Shown: positions 46,136 through 54,790, counted from the first letter of the stretch. The stretch is 64,000 nt of DNA from Paenibacillus apiarius (GCF_017052585.1 NZ_JAFFHZ010000001.1:1732501-1796500); one strand, 5' to 3'. Numbers and translations: made by a program. The notes: generated by a model from the letters alone, not told the origin.

Positions 46136-46385
46136 GGTGTGACCTCCCTCTACACGCGCATTTTACCTATCTAAACCTATGTTATATTTACCCAGCTCCA
46201 GATGCAAGTCTAAATCATTATTTTAACAAGATTGTCACCAATTTTTCACGTTTTATGCTTGCTGCAGCCCAAGTTCGATGACCGATGTCATAGAACGCAG
46301 GGGTGAATCTTCGCTCTCAACCGATTCATAACCAAATTTGAGATCATTTATTAGAAAGAGTAATACCTTTTTTTACCTTACCTTA

Positions 46386-46414
46386 TTGTGGCCCTTCTGT
46401 AAATATGCTACGAT
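46386..46414 (+). promoter_or_regulatory. Promoter of the nitrite/sulfite reductase gene
   Basis: -35 TTGTGG (46386-46391), 17-bp spacer, -10 TACGAT (46409-46414). The remainder of 46136-46490 holds no gene; no S-box riboswitch or clear CymR site is seen. Confidence 0.55.
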
Positions 46415-46490
46415 GAGCTAAAGTTAAATCAGACTATTTATATCGGAATTAATTAGATTAGAATTTAGATGAGGAAGCGAGGGATTACCT

Positions 46491-48119
46491 ATGGCGTATG
46501 AACCAGTGTGGATGCAGGACCCTTCGAAGCTGAACAAGTTTGAATTTGTCAAAATGGAAAAGGACGGACTGGATGTCATCCGCGACATTATTGAGACGTA
46601 TGCGCTGCAAGGCTACGAATCCATTCCCGAAGACGACAAAGGCCGTTTTAAATGGGCGGGCGTCTATGAACAGAAGCCGAAGGACGGCTATTTCATGATG
46701 CGTATCCGCATTAATTCGGGAATCATGAACGTGGCCCAAGCCAGAGCGCTGGCGGATATTGCCCAGCTGTACGGGCGCAGTCTGATGGATGTGACGACGC
46801 GGCAAGCGATTCAATATCATTGGCTGCGCGTAGAGGACCTCCCGGATATTTTTAAGCGGCTGGAAGACGTCGGCTTATATTCCTATGAGGCTTGCGGCGA
46901 CTGCCCGCGCACGATTGTCGGCAATCCTCTTGCAGGCATCGATCCGAACGAGCTGATGGACACAACCGCGCTAGTGAACGAAGTGAACGATTTTTTCCTG
47001 CTCAATCGTGACTTCTCCAACCTCCCCCGCAAATACAAAATGTCTATCTCCGCCAACATCTACAACAATGCGCACGCGGAAATAAACGACCTCGCCTTTA
47101 CCCCGGCCGTGAAAGAGATCGACGGCGAGCAGGTGCTCGGCTTCCACGCCCATGTCGGCGGCGGGTTATCAGCGAAGCCGTTCCTGGCCAAGCCGCTCGA
47201 CATGTTCATTCGCCCCGAGGAAGTGCTCAAGGTCGCGATCGGCGTGACGACGCTGTTCCGCGATCACGGCTTCCGGGAGAAGCGCCATCAAGCGCGGCTC
47301 AAGTTTTTAATCGCCGCCTGGGGCGTCGAGAAGTTCCAAGCGCATTTGGAAGAGCTGATCGGCAATTTTCCGGCACGGGGAGATGATATGACAGTTGGCT
47401 GGCAGGCGGCCTATTTCGACGGCGTCCATCCGCAGCTTCAATCCGGTCTGCATTACGTAGGACTCAATGTGCCCATCGGGCGTCTGAATGCGGAGGAGTT
47501 CGGCCAATTGGCCGCTCTGGCCGAACAGTATGGCGACGGCACGCTACGGACGACCATGTCGCAAAATATAATCTTAACGGGAATTCCGGAAGAACATCTG
47601 GATGCCGTGCTGTCGGCTCCCGTGCTGCAACGGCTCACCCCGTTCCCGAAGCCATTCATGAGCCGCACTGTCTCTTGCACGGGCAACGAGTTCTGCAACT
47701 TGGCCATCGTCGAAACGAAAGAGCGCGCCCGCCGCGTTGCCGAGTATTTGGATGAGCGCGTCCCAGATCTGAACGAGCTCATCCGCATCCACTTTATCGG
47801 TTGTCCCAATGCTTGCGGACAAAAACACGTAGCGGACATCGGTCTGCAGGGAGCGCTGGTAAAGACGGCGCAAGGCATGATCGACGCCTTCGATATCGCC
47901 GTGGGCGGCATTCTCGGGCCGAATGCCCGCTTCAATACGACACTGAAAGGCCGCGTAAAAGGCGACGACGTTCCGCATGTGTTGGAGCAACTGCTGCTCT
48001 ACTATAAACAGGAACGTCACACGGGCGAATCGTTCCATGCCTTCTTCCTTCGTGTCGGAGCAGAAGCCTTCCAGGCGAAATTAACGGAGGTGTTAACCGC
48101 AACGGCCTCGGCGTCTTAG
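46491..48119 (+). CDS. Ferredoxin-type nitrite/sulfite reductase
   Basis: A 542-residue sirohaem and [4Fe-4S] enzyme that carries out a six-electron reduction of nitrite to ammonia or sulfite to sulfide. Two ferrodoxin-like half-domains are visible (SGIMNVAQARALADIAQLYG and VGLNVPIGRLNAEEFGQLAALAEQYG). The cluster ligands are CTGNEFCNLA (C-x5-C) and GCPNACGQKH (C-x3-C), near residues 398-442. The CTGxEFC form belongs to the ferredoxin-dependent NirA/SirA branch rather than NADPH-dependent CysI. GAGG precedes the ATG. No flavoprotein, sirohaem or nitrate genes lie nearby, so nitrite and sulfite cannot be told apart here. Confidence 0.9.
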   Translation: MAYEPVWMQDPSKLNKFEFVKMEKDGLDVIRDIIETYALQGYESIPEDDKGRFKWAGVYEQKPKDGYFMMRIRINSGIMNVAQARALADIAQLYGRSLMDVTTRQAIQYHWLRVEDLPDIFKRLEDVGLYSYEACGDCPRTIVGNPLAGIDPNELMDTTALVNEVNDFFLLNRDFSNLPRKYKMSISANIYNNAHAEINDLAFTPAVKEIDGEQVLGFHAHVGGGLSAKPFLAKPLDMFIRPEEVLKVAIGVTTLFRDHGFREKRHQARLKFLIAAWGVEKFQAHLEELIGNFPARGDDMTVGWQAAYFDGVHPQLQSGLHYVGLNVPIGRLNAEEFGQLAALAEQYGDGTLRTTMSQNIILTGIPEEHLDAVLSAPVLQRLTPFPKPFMSRTVSCTGNEFCNLAIVETKERARRVAEYLDERVPDLNELIRIHFIGCPNACGQKHVADIGLQGALVKTAQGMIDAFDIAVGGILGPNARFNTTLKGRVKGDDVPHVLEQLLLYYKQERHTGESFHAFFLRVGAEAFQAKLTEVLTATASAS

Positions 48120-48248
48120 TCAATTCGTGACTGCACAACCCATACAAATTACACTCCGTACAATCGTCATCTTCCAAATGATCCTTATTTATGGTATTAT
48201 TTCTAAAGAAAATTCGTTTTATTATAGTTAGACATGCATAAACTAATA

Positions 48249-48280
48249 AAGACCGCAGATGCTGTAACATCTACGGTCTT
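48249..48280 (+). terminator. First of three hairpins after the nitrite/sulfite reductase
   Basis: AAGACCGCAGATG and CATCTACGGTCTT pair with one mismatch. It is followed by TTGCAATAG, so it is a weak terminator. Confidence 0.5.
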
Positions 48281-48321
48281 GCAATAGATTGCCCTTAGGG
48301 CAGTCGACTAAGATTGACAGA

Positions 48322-48363
48322 AAGTAGACCTCCTGGACAACCGAGCCCAAGGGAGGTCTACTT
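48322..48363. terminator. Second hairpin, resembling the toxin-antitoxin terminator
   Basis: AAGTAGACCTCC and GGAGGTCTACTT are perfectly paired, with TTCTTG after. The outer AAGTAGACC matches the stem in the 12.3 and 12.8 kb modules, but no toxin gene accompanies it. Confidence 0.55.
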
Positions 48364-48390
48364 CTTGTTATGGAAGGACAGCAGAGCAGC

Positions 48391-48436
48391 AAGAACCCCT
48401 CCTATCTGACTAGCTATCGGATAAGAGGGGTTCTTT
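48391..48436. terminator. Third hairpin; terminator of the HAD hydrolase gene on the minus strand
   Basis: AAGAACCCCTC pairs with GAGGGGTTCTT, with T/A-rich sequence on both outer sides. It can serve both strands. Confidence 0.65.
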
Positions 48437-48448
48437 CATGCTCTATTA

Positions 48449-49216
48449 TTATAGCGTCAGCTCAATTTCATCATACGCGCGTATCATGACATCTGCCTTA
48501 GCCGGCTTGGCATCGAATTGGCGCTCCTCATCAATGAACACCTGCAGCGCCGAGCCCGCGCTGTGGCCCATCTCCATATCGCCGACGGAATCGCCGATAA
48601 CAGCCACTTCATGCGGCTGCAAGCCCAGCTCCCGGCAAGCGAGCTCCACCATATCCGGATACGGCTTGCCATGCTCCACGCAATCATCGCCAATGACGGC
48701 AGCGAAATACTGGCGGATTCCCATCTTCTCCAGATGCTGCTCTGACGGGCGCTTATCGTCCGCCGTCACTACGGCCATTGGCAGGTCGAGCTCACGGCAA
48801 CGCTCCAAGAATGGCACGACGCCGGATATCGGCACGATGTTCGCACGATCCAGCACCTGTTCGTTCGCATACTCGAACACTTCCGTCACACGCTGAACCG
48901 CTTCGTTCCATGGCACGCCTTCCTTATACAGCAGGTATGTGGCAATGCCTATCATTTGCGAAGGCGAGCCCATCGCGAGCGGCCCTTGGCGATCATGCTT
49001 GCGCACGGAGCCGTTCTCCTCAATGTATACGCCCAATATATAACCCGGATGTTCCGGTAATTCTCCGCCTTCTTTCTTCAGCTCCCGTTCCAATCCCGAA
49101 AGCACCGTCTCTGCCCACCAGCCCCACAGGCTAATAAATTGCAGCAGCGTCCCGTCTTTATCGAACAGAATGCCGCGCACCTGTGCGCTGCAGCCGCCGA
49201 CGTTCATCTGTACCAT
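48449..49216 (-). CDS. HAD-family phosphatase (phosphoglycolate-phosphatase-like)
   Basis: A 255-residue haloacid-dehalogenase-type phosphatase. Motif I is GILFDKDGTLLQ (the Asp pair near residue 20), motif II VVTADDK, motif III HGKPYPD and motif IV VIGDSVGDMEMG; a helical cap lies between I and II. The start is ATG at 49216 with GGGAG seven bases before; longer in-frame starts have no ribosome site. Its substrate is unknown; phosphoglycolate, pyrophosphate or sugar phosphates are family possibilities. Confidence 0.85.
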   Translation of the reverse strand: MVQMNVGGCSAQVRGILFDKDGTLLQFISLWGWWAETVLSGLERELKKEGGELPEHPGYILGVYIEENGSVRKHDRQGPLAMGSPSQMIGIATYLLYKEGVPWNEAVQRVTEVFEYANEQVLDRANIVPISGVVPFLERCRELDLPMAVVTADDKRPSEQHLEKMGIRQYFAAVIGDDCVEHGKPYPDMVELACRELGLQPHEVAVIGDSVGDMEMGHSAGSALQVFIDEERQFDAKPAKADVMIRAYDEIELTL

Positions 49217-49307
49217 CCACATCTCCCTTTCCCCCGTTGATGGTATCATAAGTTCGGCGAAAGCTTCATATTTCCTGCTTTCCCGCACAAGATTATTCGT
49301 TATATGT

Positions 49308-49544
49308 TTAGGCGTCCAACCGCTCCGTCCGTGCATACACGGCTGCTGACACCATCCATTTGGCATATGTCTCCCGCTGCACCGCTACCAGATAATCATC
49401 CAATTGCTGGCTCAGCTTGACGATTTCATCGTCCGTAAAGCTCTTCTTCTCGTTCACCGCCTGCACCAAGTCACGACGAATCCGTTCTATTTTGTGGATC
49501 AACGCTTCATGCGTGCGATTCCCCGATATATGAGCGATATTCAT
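49308..49544 (-). CDS. Spo0E-like sporulation regulatory phosphatase
   Basis: A 78-residue protein, mostly two helices, with the Spo0E motif LSQQLDDYLVAVQ (family SQxLD) at residues about 44-57 after IHKIERIRRDL. Proteins of this family dephosphorylate Spo0A-P and delay sporulation. AAAGGG lies upstream of the ATG. It stands alone between the HAD gene and the quorum-sensing pair. The family has many paralogues in Paenibacillus, so the exact role is open. Confidence 0.8.
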   Translation of the reverse strand: MNIAHISGNRTHEALIHKIERIRRDLVQAVNEKKSFTDDEIVKLSQQLDDYLVAVQRETYAKWMVSAAVYARTERLDA

Positions 49545-49683
49545 AAGCTAGGTCACCCTTTCCGGCTGGAAACGGTCTGACGACAATTCGTTATCCAGAT
49601 TCTGTATTCCGACCTAGTATAACCCATGTTTCTCGAAACATCGATTTTGGACACGCTAGAAAACTCAATAATTATCCTATTTT

Positions 49684-49718
49684 GTAAAATAAAAGAACAC
49701 CCTTTATAAAGGGCGTTC
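49684..49718 (-). terminator. Terminator of the receptor-propeptide operon
   Basis: On the minus strand GAACGCCCTTTATAAAGGGTGTTC forms a stem with one G-U pair, followed by TTTTATTTTAC. Confidence 0.8.
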
Positions 49719-49753
49719 CATGGATACTTGCCACAACGATACTGGTTAATGAC

Positions 49754-49891
49754 TTACCACTCCACAACTCCGCCGCCACCGCCCGCGAACGCTTTGAATA
49801 CGTCCGACTGTGCAGCCGCCTCCAGCAAAGGATAGGCGAATACGGCAACACCCAATGCCATGACTGATAATTTGCTCCACATTTTCTTCAT
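49754..49891 (-). CDS. Secreted signal-peptide precursor (Phr/AimP/PapR-like propeptide)
   Basis: A 45-residue product. A basic N-terminus (MKKMWSK) and hydrophobic core (LSVMALGVAVFAYPLL) form a signal peptide with a likely cut after EAAA. The remaining QSDVFKAFAGGGGGVVEW would be the exported part, from which a short C-terminal pheromone could be processed. The ATG overlaps the TGA of the HTH-TPR receptor gene (ATGA) and has AGGAGG upstream inside that gene; a terminator follows. This coupling of receptor and tiny exported peptide is the hallmark of RRNPP quorum sensing. No homologue is recognised by sequence; the mature peptide is not determinable here. Confidence 0.78.
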   Translation of the reverse strand: MKKMWSKLSVMALGVAVFAYPLLEAAAQSDVFKAFAGGGGGVVEW

Positions 49892-51195
49892 TGTAAAACC
49901 TCCTGATGGGTATTTTTCAGCGCATGAAACGCTGCTCTTACCTTCTGCAGCAAACCGTATAACTGTTCGATGTTTTCATTCTTTGCTCTGATCTCGCCTA
50001 ATAGCCGATCAAACAGCAGTTCAAAACAACTATGAGCGTTATTTTTCCTATCTATCTTAAAAAACAGGGTCGCGCTTTTTAACAAACAATCCACGGAGTC
50101 TTCTTTCCTGTTCAGCCTATAATAGTAGTCGCTTTTTATCTTGTAATAAAAAGCCTGATCGGAAAAAACGAGGGGATTTAACCGAGCAGGCTCGATATAA
50201 TCCTTTTCATTTTTAATAAGCTGCTCGATCGCATTAAAGTTGTCCTGCCGAAGGTATAGATCGATGAGCTCGTAAATGATGTATATTTTTCCGGGGTTTC
50301 TTATCAAACAACCTTGCAATTGGTTAGTAGCCAAAGCGAGCTTTCCTTTTTTGGCATTCAGTTTCCCCCGCATGAACTGTACATTTTCTAATACAGCAGG
50401 AAACGAGTAGGTTTCATATTTATTGATGTTCTCTTCCGCCAGCTTATAATTGCCGATAAAAAAGCAACAAAAGCTGACCAAGAGAACAGCATCCGCTTTT
50501 AATTTGCTTTCCGTAACATCCAGCTTCTCGACATAATGGAACGACTCTATTGCCTCTTCGTATTTATTCAGGTGGTAGGCATGAACGCCCAGCTTGTAAT
50601 AAAGCTTAATTTGTTCTTCGTTCGTCAAGAATTGAACATAATTTAAAATACATTTTCCGGTATGATAGGTAGTTTGCAGTTCTTCACACTTGTCTCGTTG
50701 AATCAGGTAGTCCTGCAGCAACGCCTTGGCGTAGTACGTTTGGATTCCATGTGAACGCGTATAATCTATAATAAGCTTGTACAAAGCTAGTTTAATCGTT
50801 AGATTGTCTGTGACCGTTCCAACAAAGGTGTATAACTCCTCTACCAAATCGTAGCTGTCTTTTCGCTCGTCCAATAAATAGCGGGAGGCAATGCGGGTAC
50901 ATAATGAGGGCGCGCTGGTGACCGATTGTCTTAAGATGGACATAAGCACATCGGCTCTTTGTTCGACAGAGAGATATAACTCCACAATGTCTGCATAAAG
51001 CAAGTCAAGGGCGCCCGCGAGGGCCTGCATCGTTTTAAAATCCGGACGCTTCGTTTCCCCGTTCTCAATCTTGGAAATGATCCCTTTCCCTACGCCCGAT
51101 CTCTCTTCCAGCACGGTTAAAGTTAAATTGGCTTCCTGTCGGCTTGTTCTGATGAGGTCGCCAATAGATGTGAACTCTAACGACTCCGTTCTCAT
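49888..51195 (-). CDS. RRNPP-type HTH-TPR receptor/regulator
   Basis: A 435-residue cytoplasmic regulator. Residues about 8-70 form an HTH_3 domain (SIGDLIRTSRQEANLTLTVLEERSGVGKGIISKIENGE). The rest is all helical, with tetratricopeptide-like repeats (for example LYYKLGVHAYHLNKYEEAIESFHYVEKLD), the layout of PlcR, NprR, AimR and Paenibacillus Alo-type receptors. Such proteins bind re-imported peptides and switch DNA binding. The start is ATG at 51195 after GAGGGA; longer frames run into the promoter. It is followed directly by its probable propeptide. A palindrome over its promoter suggests autoregulation. It is AT-richer than its neighbours. Confidence 0.85.
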   Translation of the reverse strand: MRTESLEFTSIGDLIRTSRQEANLTLTVLEERSGVGKGIISKIENGETKRPDFKTMQALAGALDLLYADIVELYLSVEQRADVLMSILRQSVTSAPSLCTRIASRYLLDERKDSYDLVEELYTFVGTVTDNLTIKLALYKLIIDYTRSHGIQTYYAKALLQDYLIQRDKCEELQTTYHTGKCILNYVQFLTNEEQIKLYYKLGVHAYHLNKYEEAIESFHYVEKLDVTESKLKADAVLLVSFCCFFIGNYKLAEENINKYETYSFPAVLENVQFMRGKLNAKKGKLALATNQLQGCLIRNPGKIYIIYELIDLYLRQDNFNAIEQLIKNEKDYIEPARLNPLVFSDQAFYYKIKSDYYYRLNRKEDSVDCLLKSATLFFKIDRKNNAHSCFELLFDRLLGEIRAKNENIEQLYGLLQKVRAAFHALKNTHQEVLQ

Positions 51196-51236
51196 TCCCT
51201 CACCCTTCCAAATAACACTTATCGACTTTTGATTAC

Positions 51237-51267
51237 ATTTTACCACATATTCCCTAATTAGTGAATA
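51237..51267 (-). promoter_or_regulatory. Promoter and 20-bp palindromic operator of the receptor gene
   Basis: Minus strand: -35 TTCACT (51260-51265), 17-bp spacer, -10 TAAAAT (51237-51242). The palindrome TATTCACTAATTAGGGAATA (51248-51267, one mismatched pair) covers the -35 and spacer. It is a candidate site for the receptor itself. Confidence 0.6.
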
Positions 51268-51368
51268 ACCTTTGGCTAATATCTTGCAAGTTTCTGTTCC
51301 CTGTGCCAAACACCTGTGCAAGCCTTCTACCCCACCTGTTCGGGACAATATGTTCTAAAAAAGAGAAA

Positions 51369-51402
51369 GCGCCCCGATGAACCTTGGCAATCACAGGGGC
51401 AC
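51369..51402 (-). terminator. Terminator of the thiaminase operon
   Basis: On the minus strand GTGCCCC pairs with GGGGCGC around an internal partly paired loop, followed by TTTCTCTTTTTT. It separates the thiamin/antivitamin operon from the receptor gene. Confidence 0.7.
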
Positions 51403-51409
51403 CATGCTT

Positions 51410-52636
51410 TTAGCTTGCTCTCGCCAAGCTCGTCAACCCAAGCGCTTCCGGCAATACTTTTTTGGCGGCATCCAGCCACGTGCGCGCCTCAGGACCAATG
51501 CGGAATACACGGTTAGAAGGATTATTCACAATTCGAGATAACTCGGAATAGATAGGGTAATCCTTCTCTAAGGCACTATATACACTATGGCGTGCCGGTA
51601 AGAGATACTGCGGATATTGGCCCTCAGCATGAGGCCGCAGGCCTTGTTCCACCGTATCCGAAGCGGCCACGACATTCGCTAGCTCTTTGGCTAGTCTGGG
51701 ATGGGATGTCTGAGCGTTCACACCGACAGCATCACTGTAGAAGAGCGGAATGTCTTGCTCGGCCGACGACGAAATCGGTTTAAACCTTACCTGATCTGCA
51801 AAAGCCCCCATCCGCATCATCGATTCGCTGTAGCCGATAAAGGCTCTGCCGCTGCCCTGCGCGAACCAGGAGGCTCTGGCATAAGCGTCGCCATCCTCCG
51901 GATAATATTGCGATTGATTCACCCCCGCCATATCGATTAGCAGCCTCAAGCCGCGAATGGCCTTCTCATTTAGATGGTCCAGCGGCGGAAGCACGTCATA
52001 TTTTGTATAACGGTTGGTTACATCGATGAGCGCTTCCAAATACATGCTCGCCTTGGTCGTGCCTCCTGACATGTCGATTAGCAGCCCCTTATTTGCGGGA
52101 GGCGGGATTTGATCGGACTGATTGGTGCCGACTTGCTTGTAGAGCTCATAAATATTATTTACTTGCGCCATTTTCAGATCATCTTTCCGGTAAAAGAGCA
52201 GGTTCGTGCATAAAATTTGCGGAAGGGCGTACACTTTCCCGTTTCGTTTCGCACCCTCCAGAGCAAAGTGCACAACATCATCCGCCTGGTCGATTTCATT
52301 GCTGCTGAAAGGGAGCAAATACCCCCCATCCACGAAATGGCTGAGGAAAATCGAATCTAACACGAACACGTCCAGATCCTCAGGCGGTTCCGTAGAGTAG
52401 GAATCCCAAGCCACAAACTCCAGCTTGACATCAGGCTCTTTCCGCTCCCACTGTTCGAGAACGGCCGCTTCAAACCGGGAAGAATCAGGCACGTAGGGAT
52501 ATACCGCTACCTTCAGCGTGATATTCGCAGGTGCGTTGAGATGGTCCGCTCCAGCCGCTGCCGGACTGACGACAACAAGCAACAATGCCAGCATAATCAT
52601 CAAATTTCTGTACATGATTCCTTTAAAACTCTTCAT
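51410..52636 (-). CDS. bcmE: Thiaminase I (secreted)
   Basis: A 408-residue secreted enzyme that splits thiamin by replacing its thiazole with another nucleophile. A signal peptide (about 1-30: LMIMLALLLVVVSPAAAGA) precedes a periplasmic-binding-protein-like fold. The active-site Cys143 lies in PQILCTNLLFYRK and the general base Glu271 in FIGYSESMMRMG; the spacing of 128 equals that remembered for the P. thiaminolyticus enzyme (Cys113/Glu241, mature numbering). It also resembles family-1 sugar-binding proteins, but the Cys/Glu pair decides. It is the last gene of the riboswitch-led operon, after the HAD-Nudix gene (60-bp gap). The symbol follows the bacimethrin cluster name for thiaminase I. 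Confidence 0.95.
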   Translation of the reverse strand: MKSFKGIMYRNLMIMLALLLVVVSPAAAGADHLNAPANITLKVAVYPYVPDSSRFEAAVLEQWERKEPDVKLEFVAWDSYSTEPPEDLDVFVLDSIFLSHFVDGGYLLPFSSNEIDQADDVVHFALEGAKRNGKVYALPQILCTNLLFYRKDDLKMAQVNNIYELYKQVGTNQSDQIPPPANKGLLIDMSGGTTKASMYLEALIDVTNRYTKYDVLPPLDHLNEKAIRGLRLLIDMAGVNQSQYYPEDGDAYARASWFAQGSGRAFIGYSESMMRMGAFADQVRFKPISSSAEQDIPLFYSDAVGVNAQTSHPRLAKELANVVAASDTVEQGLRPHAEGQYPQYLLPARHSVYSALEKDYPIYSELSRIVNNPSNRVFRIGPEARTWLDAAKKVLPEALGLTSLARAS

Positions 52637-52696
52637 GCCGGTATCGCTCTCCTTTATTGGAATTTAAATCACCATGGTAGCTTGATAGATTTTGTC

Positions 52697-53938
52697 TTAA
52701 CGGAAAAAAGAGATAGAATCATCCGCTAGGGCATCCGCGATCCACCGGGGATGCATCGTCAACATATTATTCGGCAGCGCATCCAATTCAAAATATTGCA
52801 CATCCAACGTTTCGTCCCCTTCTCTGACCAACGTTCCGCCCGCCACCTCACAACGAAAGTACGTCGTCACAAAATGGCTGACCTTCCCGTTCGGATACGA
52901 AAAAACTTGGGAATCAGGGTGCGAATAGACCCCGATCAACCGTGTCACTTTAACGTTCAGGCCGGTTTCCTCGGCGATTTCCCGAACGATCGCTTCCTCT
53001 ACGGTTTCTCCCAGCTCGACATGACCCGACGGAATCCCCCAGCACCCGTTATCTGCACGCTTCATCAGGAGAACCCTGCGGCGTTCATCCATAATAATGC
53101 CTGCCACCCCCGGCTTGATGTCATCCGGCCAAGGAAAAGCCGGAGCTGTCCAAGGCTCCAAACGCACCTCTTGGTCCCACAAGCTGCGCAAATCGGGAAT
53201 GATAGCATCGGGTTTGCGAAAATCACGCGCAGATGGAAACTCGGAACTTGGAGCGCTTGATACGAGAATTGCCGAGATGCCCATCCGGTGTGCGCCCGCG
53301 ATATCCGCATCAGGAGTGTCGCCTACCATGACTGCGCGGGACAAGTCCTCCACATGTTCAAGCGCCTGCTGAAACATATAAGGAAATGGCTTGCCCACAA
53401 CGTCCGGGATTATCCCCGCAGACAACTTGATGGCTTCAACGACCGTTCCGACCGCCATCATAGGCCCCACCGGACCCGGGAATATCCTGTCCGCATTGGT
53501 GGCAATGAATTTTGCGCCTTTCACAATTCGCGTCACGGCTCCCTGTATCTCCCGGAGTGTAAGTTCATCACTCCAACCGACGACTACGGCTTCGGCGCTG
53601 CTCACATCCACAAGCTCAAGGCCTGCCTGACGGCATTCCCATTCCAAATGCTCGTCCCCCAGCACATATACGGAATGGAATTGCTGTTCACGCAAATAAT
53701 GCGCCGTTGCCCAGCCCGATGTGACGACTTCACCAACGCCCGCTTCAATCCCGAGGCCGTTTAACTTAGCCGCGACTTGCTCGCGCGTCATGCAGGGATT
53801 ATTGGTCAGAAACCGAATCGTCTTGCGTTCGGCCCGAAGGCGTTCGAGCGCTGAAACAGCGCCCGGCAGGGCTTCGGACCCAATATAGATCACGCCGTCC
53901 AAATCAAATAAGAACACGTCAAATCTATCTAATAACAC
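52697..53938 (-). CDS. HAD phosphatase-Nudix hydrolase fusion
   Basis: A 413-residue bifunctional hydrolase. Residues about 5-255 are a NagD/p-nitrophenylphosphatase-type HAD domain: nucleophile Asp12 and Asp14 in [17 protein letters not shown], then GKPFPYMF and [10 protein letters not shown]. Residues about 277-413 are a Nudix domain with the complete box [20 protein letters not shown] (about 305-324) ending TGL. The start is taken as GTG at 53938, six bases after GGAGG. It lies between the methyltransferase and thiaminase genes. In E. coli, a HAD enzyme (Cof) and a Nudix enzyme (NudJ) hydrolyse HMP-PP and protect against bacimethrin, so a fused form here may be self-protection or pathway phosphatase. 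That role is inference. Confidence 0.88.
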   Translation of the reverse strand: MLLDRFDVFLFDLDGVIYIGSEALPGAVSALERLRAERKTIRFLTNNPCMTREQVAAKLNGLGIEAGVGEVVTSGWATAHYLREQQFHSVYVLGDEHLEWECRQAGLELVDVSSAEAVVVGWSDELTLREIQGAVTRIVKGAKFIATNADRIFPGPVGPMMAVGTVVEAIKLSAGIIPDVVGKPFPYMFQQALEHVEDLSRAVMVGDTPDADIAGAHRMGISAILVSSAPSSEFPSARDFRKPDAIIPDLRSLWDQEVRLEPWTAPAFPWPDDIKPGVAGIIMDERRRVLLMKRADNGCWGIPSGHVELGETVEEAIVREIAEETGLNVKVTRLIGVYSHPDSQVFSYPNGKVSHFVTTYFRCEVAGGTLVREGDETLDVQYFELDALPNNMLTMHPRWIADALADDSISFFR

Positions 53939-54013
53939 GTCATTCCTCCTAACGATCACTCTGCCGGTTTGCCATAAGGCTGTCTCCCGACTCTGACCGG
54001 AAAAGTCCGCTGC

Positions 54014-54775
54014 TCACGCATCTTTGACCGCCCGATAAATGAGGAAGGGAGGATATTCCCGCTCCATTTTCCATTGATCAAACTGACTGGCTTGCTCTAT
54101 TTCCCTTAATTCACCCGGAGGGATATGCTGTAAGGTAGGCTCCAAACATTCAATATTTTTGAAACCAACCTCCTGCAGAAGCTGGCGGTACATCTCCTTG
54201 GGCCAGTGAAAATCATGAAGAATCATATCCTCCCGCTCCGGAAGATGAAGCCATTCTTGCCGCGCTTCGCCATGTTTATATTTTTTTCCCGGCACTCCAT
54301 TGCGGAACGTCGAAAATTCGATGCCCGTCGAATCCGGATGCGTATCCAAAATCGCGTAGGGAGCGCCCGGGGCCAGTACGCGATGAATCTCCCTCATAAT
54401 TCGCTGGATTCGCTCCTGGCTGCTTGTATTGATGAACACATAGCAGGTCATCGCGCCATATACCGAATTGTCCTCCAGAAATGTCAATTGATCATTCTCG
54501 ATTCGGTGGTAGTCCACCTGAGGGTGAGAACGTTTTTGAACGGCAATATCAAGCATATTGCTTGATTCATCTACGGCAACAACATTCAAATCCATACTCT
54601 CTGCCAGCCGGTAAGCTACTTTTCCGGGCCCGCACCCATAATCCAGCACCCGCTTCCCCCCGGGAACGGTGCTTAAAATATCAAACACAAATCGAAAGCC
54701 CAATGTCTGCTCCAGAATATCATTGTAAGCCTCGAACTGATTAGCGACGACTTCTTGCTTCCACGACGTCTGCAT
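54014..54775 (-). CDS. bcmC: SAM-dependent methyltransferase, probable bacimethrin O-methyltransferase
   Basis: A 253-residue class I methyltransferase. SAM motif I is VLDYGCGPGKVAYRL (residues 43-57) and the acidic end of strand 2 is VVAVDESSNML (Asp69). The N-terminal 30 residues form a helical cap. AAGGGGG precedes the ATG. It lies 15 bases after the CMP hydroxymethylase homologue. In the bacimethrin route, 5-hydroxymethylcytosine needs one O-methylation at C2 to give 4-amino-5-hydroxymethyl-2-methoxypyrimidine, which this enzyme would supply. The substrate is inferred from context, not from the sequence. Confidence 0.83.
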   Translation of the reverse strand: MQTSWKQEVVANQFEAYNDILEQTLGFRFVFDILSTVPGGKRVLDYGCGPGKVAYRLAESMDLNVVAVDESSNMLDIAVQKRSHPQVDYHRIENDQLTFLEDNSVYGAMTCYVFINTSSQERIQRIMREIHRVLAPGAPYAILDTHPDSTGIEFSTFRNGVPGKKYKHGEARQEWLHLPEREDMILHDFHWPKEMYRQLLQEVGFKNIECLEPTLQHIPPGELREIEQASQFDQWKMEREYPPFLIYRAVKDA

Positions 54776-54790
54776 GCCTTTGCCCCCTTA

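Noticed and set aside
46136..46490. SAM (S-box) riboswitch or CymR operator before the nitrite/sulfite reductase
   Set aside because: None of the conserved S-box elements is present, and no convincing CymR palindrome could be found.
48322..48363. Possible third type I toxin-antitoxin module
   Set aside because: The hairpin resembles the toxin terminators, but no hydrophobic small frame with a ribosome site lies on either side.
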